From assembly GCA_023436395.1 (NCBI GenBank), contig JAEZJJ010000021.1, positions 1 through 8,513 on the forward strand: a stretch of DNA of 8,513 nucleotides. Reading direction: 5' to 3'. The stretch comes from Bacillota bacterium (GTDB taxonomy: Bacteria > Bacillota > Clostridia > Lachnospirales > Cellulosilyticaceae). The notes under the pieces are model-generated. The model was not told where the DNA came from and did not search any database. It saw only the letters and a list, made by a program, of their open reading frames with translations. Below, piece by piece: positions 5,686 to 8,513 of the stretch. How positions within the stretch are numbered: position 1 is the stretch's first letter; each line of letters starts with the position of its first letter. Made by a program: the position numbers and the translations under genes.

Positions 5686-5714
5686 ATAATACCCTAAACT
5701 TACAAAAGTGTCAA
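5686..5714 (-). promoter_or_regulatory. strong dedicated promoter of the 5S-tRNA-Gly unit
   Basis: On the minus strand a perfect -35 TTGACA (5714-5709) is followed after exactly 17 bp by TATTAT (5691-5686). Upstream of the -35 lie A tracts (about 5717-5737) resembling an UP element, as at rRNA promoters. Initiation near 5679 leaves a leader of about 27 nt that can form a small stem (CGTCG-GGAAA-CGATG with flanking pairs) before the 5S 5' end. Confidence 0.85.
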
Positions 5715-5960
5715 CTATTTTTTATTTATTTTTTTCTAGTTTTATTTTCTTTCTTTAATCACTATATATATTTAATAGGATAACTACTTATTAATTTATA
5801 CTAAACCTCCTTGCTTCACTTTACTTTCTTCTATTAATCCTTATCTCTAAGCTCTTTAAGTTTTAAATTCTGCTTCAGTTTTTCTTATTCTCAAAATTAT
5901 TTTCATAATATTCGGAACTATGCTTTTATTATTTTCGTCTAATCCTTTAAATTAATTAAA
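5715..5960. other. AT-rich divergent intergenic region between 5S promoter and vWA gene
   Basis: Apart from the A/T tracts behind the 5S promoter, this region holds no open frame of note and no RNA gene I recognise. It must contain the plus-strand promoter of the lipoprotein gene, but no hexamer pair with good spacing stands out. A segment TTGCTTCAC near 5812 resembles part of the repeat at 8139-8153 but is too short to weigh. Confidence 0.5.
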
Positions 5961-5975
5961 ATGAGGTGAAGCAAA
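5961..5975 (+). repeat. left copy of a 15-bp inverted repeat flanking the vWA gene
   Basis: ATGAGGTGAAGCAAA occurs here and as its exact reverse complement at 8139-8153. This copy contains the ribosome binding site GAGGTG and the first base of the ATG of the lipoprotein gene. The match does not extend on either side. Confidence 0.6.
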
Positions 5976-8002
5976 TGAATCTATATCGTATTTCAAGCAT
6001 TTCATATTTAACATTAGCATTAATAACGGGAATATCCCTAACAGGTTGTTCTTCTAAATCAGCGGCTACTGCTCCTATGGATAATAATACCTATTATGAA
6101 GCCGCACCTGCAAATCCTAGTTTTATGGCTGAAGCTACAGCTGATGATTCACTCTCTCTTTCCTCTGATAATACCGAAAGCTATACAAACCTACCTGAAA
6201 ATGGTTTTATTAAAACGGCTAAAGAAACTGTCTCTACTTTTTCTATTGATGTAGATACCGCTTCTTATAGTAATGTAAGACGATTTATCACTAATAATGA
6301 ACTACCTCCTAGTGATGCTGTTCGCACAGAGGAACTTATCAATTACTTTAATTATAATTATCCTGAACCTACAAATGATACACCTTTCTCACTTTCTCAG
6401 GAGATGATTTCCTGCCCTTGGAATGACTCAAATAAACTTCTTCTTATTGGTTTACAAGGAAAAAGACTTGCACCTGAGGAAATTCCCCCTAGTAATCTAG
6501 TATTTTTATTAGATGTTTCTGGCTCTATGTCAGATCCTAATAAACTCCCTCTATTAAAGAAATCCTTTAACATTTTAACATCTAATCTTAGTGAAGGTGA
6601 CCGTATTTCCATTGTCGTATATGCTGGCGCTTCTGGTGTCATATTAGATGGAGTAAATGGCAATGACGAAGGTCGTATTACTTCAGCTTTAGAATCCCTT
6701 GAAGCTGGTGGCTCAACTGCAGGTGCTGAAGGTATTGCCTTAGCTTATAAATTAGCTGAAAAACATTTTATTAAAAACGGCAATAATCGTGTCATTCTAG
6801 CTACAGATGGCGACTTTAATGTAGGACCCAATAGTGAATCTGATCTTATTAGAATTATAGAAAAAAAACGTGATAAAGGAATCTTTCTAACTGTATTAGG
6901 CTTAGGAATGGGAAATTATAAAGATGATAAGTTAGAAAGTCTTGCCGACCATGGTAATGGTAATTATGCTTATATCGATTCTTTACAAGAAGCTAAAAAA
7001 GTACTAGGTGAAGAATTATCTGGAACGCTATTTACCATTGCTAAAGATGTTAAAGTTCAAGTTGATTTCAACCCCAATGTAGTTGATTCTTATCGATTAA
7101 TTGGGTATGAAAATAGACTTTTAGATAAAGAAGATTTTAATAATGACAAGGTAGATGCTGGAGATATTGGCGCAGGTCATAGTGTGACTGCTTTATATGA
7201 AATTATCCCGTCTAAGCCTTTAATAACTACAGATGATAAATTAAAATACTATACTGACACTACTATGCCTATTCAAGATGAATATGGACTTGTTAAGTTA
7301 CGTTATAAGAAACCAGATGCCAACGAAAGTCAATTAATTACCACTAAATTTTCTCCTCAACTTACACATTCAAGTGAAAATATAAACTTTGCTGCTGGTG
7401 TTGCTGAGTATAGCATGCTTCTTAGGGATTCTTCATATAAAGGTAATGCTTCTCTTGAACAAGTTCTCTCTTTAATTAAACCCTATGCTCATGAAGATAC
7501 TCATAAATCAGGTTTCTATGATTTAGTTATGGCTACTCAACCTTTACTTTTACCTTCTGAAAGTAATGCTTTATCTTCCTCTATAGATGCTTCTAGTATT
7601 ATAAATGCCTATATGGATATTATAGATATGCTATATACTGAAGATACTGCCCTTAATGATGATATTTCTATTCTAGCTATAGATACCTCTACTATGTGTA
7701 ATATTACCTCATATGAAAAATCTTGCTTAATTGCAAGATTAGAACAGTTTTATGGCCTAGAAGTTATAGATGATACCTTTGATAATCTTTGCCAAAATGG
7801 TTTTATCAAAAAAGATGAGCTCTACTTCCCTAATGGTATTTTCATTCAGATAGAAGATACACCCTTAGATACTAATTCTTCCTTTAATTTTAATGCATCC
7901 AAATGGCGTAGTGGTTTAGGTGCTGTAGGTTATAATAATGCTTCTATTATGTTTGAACACGATACATGGCTCATCACAACAAATGAAATGTGGGTTTCCT
8001 AA
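5975..8002 (+). CDS. YfbK-like von Willebrand factor type A lipoprotein
   Basis: This 675-aa protein is probably exported and lipid-anchored. The N-terminus (NLYR, then a hydrophobic core) ends in lipobox LTGC with Cys25, followed by a Ser/Ala/Asp/Asn-rich linker to about residue 75. Next comes the YfbK-type N-terminal region (FSIDVDTASYSNVRRFI, 89-105). The vWA domain (about 154-350) has an intact MIDAS: DVSGS (180-184), Thr248 in GGSTAG and Asp278 in ATDGD. The following region (about 370-555) contains DAGDIGAGHSVTALYEI, as in YfbK. About 115 further residues (560-675) I cannot assign. MIDAS proteins bind protein ligands through a divalent metal; the partner is unknown. ATG 5975 is preferred over GTG 5966 because the GTG is part of the Shine-Dalgarno GAGGTG. 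The gene lies opposite to, and between, 23S and 5S rRNA genes. Confidence 0.92.
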   Translation: MNLYRISSISYLTLALITGISLTGCSSKSAATAPMDNNTYYEAAPANPSFMAEATADDSLSLSSDNTESYTNLPENGFIKTAKETVSTFSIDVDTASYSNVRRFITNNELPPSDAVRTEELINYFNYNYPEPTNDTPFSLSQEMISCPWNDSNKLLLIGLQGKRLAPEEIPPSNLVFLLDVSGSMSDPNKLPLLKKSFNILTSNLSEGDRISIVVYAGASGVILDGVNGNDEGRITSALESLEAGGSTAGAEGIALAYKLAEKHFIKNGNNRVILATDGDFNVGPNSESDLIRIIEKKRDKGIFLTVLGLGMGNYKDDKLESLADHGNGNYAYIDSLQEAKKVLGEELSGTLFTIAKDVKVQVDFNPNVVDSYRLIGYENRLLDKEDFNNDKVDAGDIGAGHSVTALYEIIPSKPLITTDDKLKYYTDTTMPIQDEYGLVKLRYKKPDANESQLITTKFSPQLTHSSENINFAAGVAEYSMLLRDSSYKGNASLEQVLSLIKPYAHEDTHKSGFYDLVMATQPLLLPSESNALSSSIDASSIINAYMDIIDMLYTEDTALNDDISILAIDTSTMCNITSYEKSCLIARLEQFYGLEVIDDTFDNLCQNGFIKKDELYFPNGIFIQIEDTPLDTNSSFNFNASKWRSGLGAVGYNNASIMFEHDTWLITTNEMWVS

Positions 8003-8004
8003 TT

Positions 8005-8056
8005 TATAAAAAGCTCTTAGATTCCCTAGTATTACGGTTTCTAAGAGCTTTTTATA
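8005..8056. terminator. terminator of the vWA gene (bidirectional)
   Basis: A perfect 17-bp stem, TATAAAAAGCTCTTAGA (8005-8021) with TCTAAGAGCTTTTTATA (8040-8056), starts 3 nt after the stop codon. TTTTT lies in the 3' arm on both strands, so it can also stop transcripts leaking from the 23S side. Confidence 0.85.
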
Positions 8057-8138
8057 GGCAGTACTCCCTACAAGTTTAATTATTAAATATAGTAAAAACT
8101 ATCTCCCTGGATAAACTTATCTCTTATATAACGCTATC

Positions 8139-8153
8139 TTTGCTTCACCTCAT
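8139..8153 (-). repeat. right copy of the 15-bp inverted repeat flanking the vWA gene
   Basis: On the minus strand this reads ATGAGGTGAAGCAAA, identical to 5961-5975. Here it is not followed by a start codon. It lies about 80 bp beyond the vWA terminator, and a separate palindrome and the 23S-side terminator follow at 8176-8237. Confidence 0.6.
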
Positions 8154-8175
8154 CTCCGCTACGCTTCAATTCGGT

Positions 8176-8215
8176 GTTTTTATAAGTATGGCCTACCGCA
8201 CATACTTATAAAAAC
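8176..8215. repeat. perfect 15-bp palindrome with 10-nt loop
   Basis: GTTTTTATAAGTATG (8176-8190) pairs perfectly with CATACTTATAAAAAC (8201-8215) around the loop GCCTACCGCA. Neither strand has a T run after the stem, so it is not an ordinary terminator. Its right arm overlaps the T tract of the 23S-side terminator. It could be a dispersed palindromic element or an element end. Confidence 0.6.
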
Positions 8216-8237
8216 AAAAAGACACCCTCTCGGGTGC
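8210..8237 (-). terminator. terminator downstream of 23S rRNA
   Basis: On the minus strand GCACCC (8237-8232), loop GAGA and GGGTGT (8227-8222, one G-U pair) are followed by CTTTTTGTTTTT. It lies about 115 nt past the 23S 3' end, the distance at which 5S would normally begin. It would end the rRNA transcript before the lipoprotein gene. Confidence 0.7.
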
Positions 8238-8350
8238 TCTCATCTCTTATACTTTCAAAAACAAACACTACAACTTATTGTTTAACCGTTGTGCCATAGG
8301 CATTAAGAATATCTAAGCTTATTCTTCGCTAAGATTTTCTATATCATTTT
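8238..8350 (-). other. 23S 3' spacer with two small hairpins
   Basis: This transcribed spacer between 23S and its terminator contains TGCC-ATA-GGCA (8292-8302) and AAGAATA/TATTCTT around an 8-nt loop (8305-8326). No 5S or tRNA fragment is recognisable. The hairpins may serve rRNA 3' processing. Confidence 0.4.
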
Positions 8351-8513
8351 AGGTCAAACCCTCGAACCATTAGTACTTAGTACCTAAATGTATTACTACA
8401 CTTACAGCCTAAGCCTATCTACCTCATAGTCTCTAAGGGGTCTTACTCCTTTCGGATGGGAAATCTTATCTTGTGGTCTGCTTCACGCTTAGATGCCTTC
8501 AGCGTTTATCAGA
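8351..8513 (-). rRNA. rrl: 23S ribosomal RNA, 3' end (partial)
   Basis: The minus strand from the right edge reads TCTGATAAACGCTGAAGGCA, continues through CATCTAAGCGTGAAGC and ends ...AAGTACTAATGGTTCGAGGGTTTGACC, the conserved 3' terminus of bacterial 23S rRNA. About 163 nt are inside the window and the rest lies beyond the edge. The mature end is placed near 8351 by analogy and could be off by a few bases. No 5S gene follows; the next downstream features are a terminator and an opposing protein gene. Confidence 0.92.

Noticed and set aside
5966..5974. GTG start three codons upstream for the vWA lipoprotein
   Set aside because: That GTG is part of the Shine-Dalgarno GAGGTG, which is correctly spaced for the ATG at 5975.
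6397..6663. Minus-strand frame inside the vWA gene
   Set aside because: It is antisense to conserved vWA domain codons and has no ribosome binding site.
8134..8208. Minus-strand open stretch encoding a peptide ending ELKRSGDEVKQR
   Set aside because: It is only 24 codons long, has no start codon with a ribosome binding site, and half of it is the perfect palindrome. It is more likely repeat sequence than gene.

Overview
The window comes from a low-GC Gram-positive bacterium of the Clostridia, plausibly a Lachnospirales/Cellulosilyticum-like genome. This is inferred from AT-rich DNA, AAGGAGG-type ribosome binding sites, tRNA genes without an encoded CCA, and the gene families present; no genus assignment is proven.

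Layout, left to right. (i) 1-97: the first codons of a minus-strand gene, behind a hairpin that would hide its Shine-Dalgarno and has an extended -10 promoter in its loop. (ii) 98-378: no intact gene, only a short minus-strand coding-like remnant (185-265). (iii) 379-550: a minus-strand tRNA-Gln(CUG) with its own promoter and terminator. (iv) 698-2260: two plus-strand genes of unknown function, a 196-aa protein with two CxxC motifs and a 292-aa four-helix membrane protein. (v) 2269-2372: a large bidirectional terminator palindrome. (vi) 2376-4678: a minus-strand two-gene ABC exporter operon (ATPase then permease, joined by a TAATG overlap). (vii) 4699-4782: a divergent control region with two extended -10 promoters and repeated AATATGAT motifs. 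(viii) 4842-5276: a plus-strand GNAT acetyltransferase. (ix) 5332-5714: a minus-strand 5S rRNA-tRNA-Gly(UCC) unit with its own strong promoter and terminator. (x) 5975-8002: a plus-strand YfbK-like von Willebrand factor A lipoprotein. (xi) 8005-8513: terminators, palindromes and the 3' end of a minus-strand 23S rRNA gene.

Three points stand out. First, the rRNA operon is split. The 23S 3' end and the 5S gene lie about 2.7 kb apart on the same strand, with an oppositely oriented lipoprotein gene between them. A terminator follows 23S, and 5S has a TTGACA-17-TATTAT promoter of its own. Second, the ABC ATPase and the GNAT gene, which are divergent neighbours, both appear to start at AUU. Conserved N-terminal sequence and a Shine-Dalgarno lie upstream of any ATG/GTG/TTG in frame, and neither extended frame contains a standard start codon. 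Third, the left-edge gene has the architecture used to stop read-through transcripts from being translated.

No CRISPR array, complete insertion sequence, phage gene or defence cassette was recognised.
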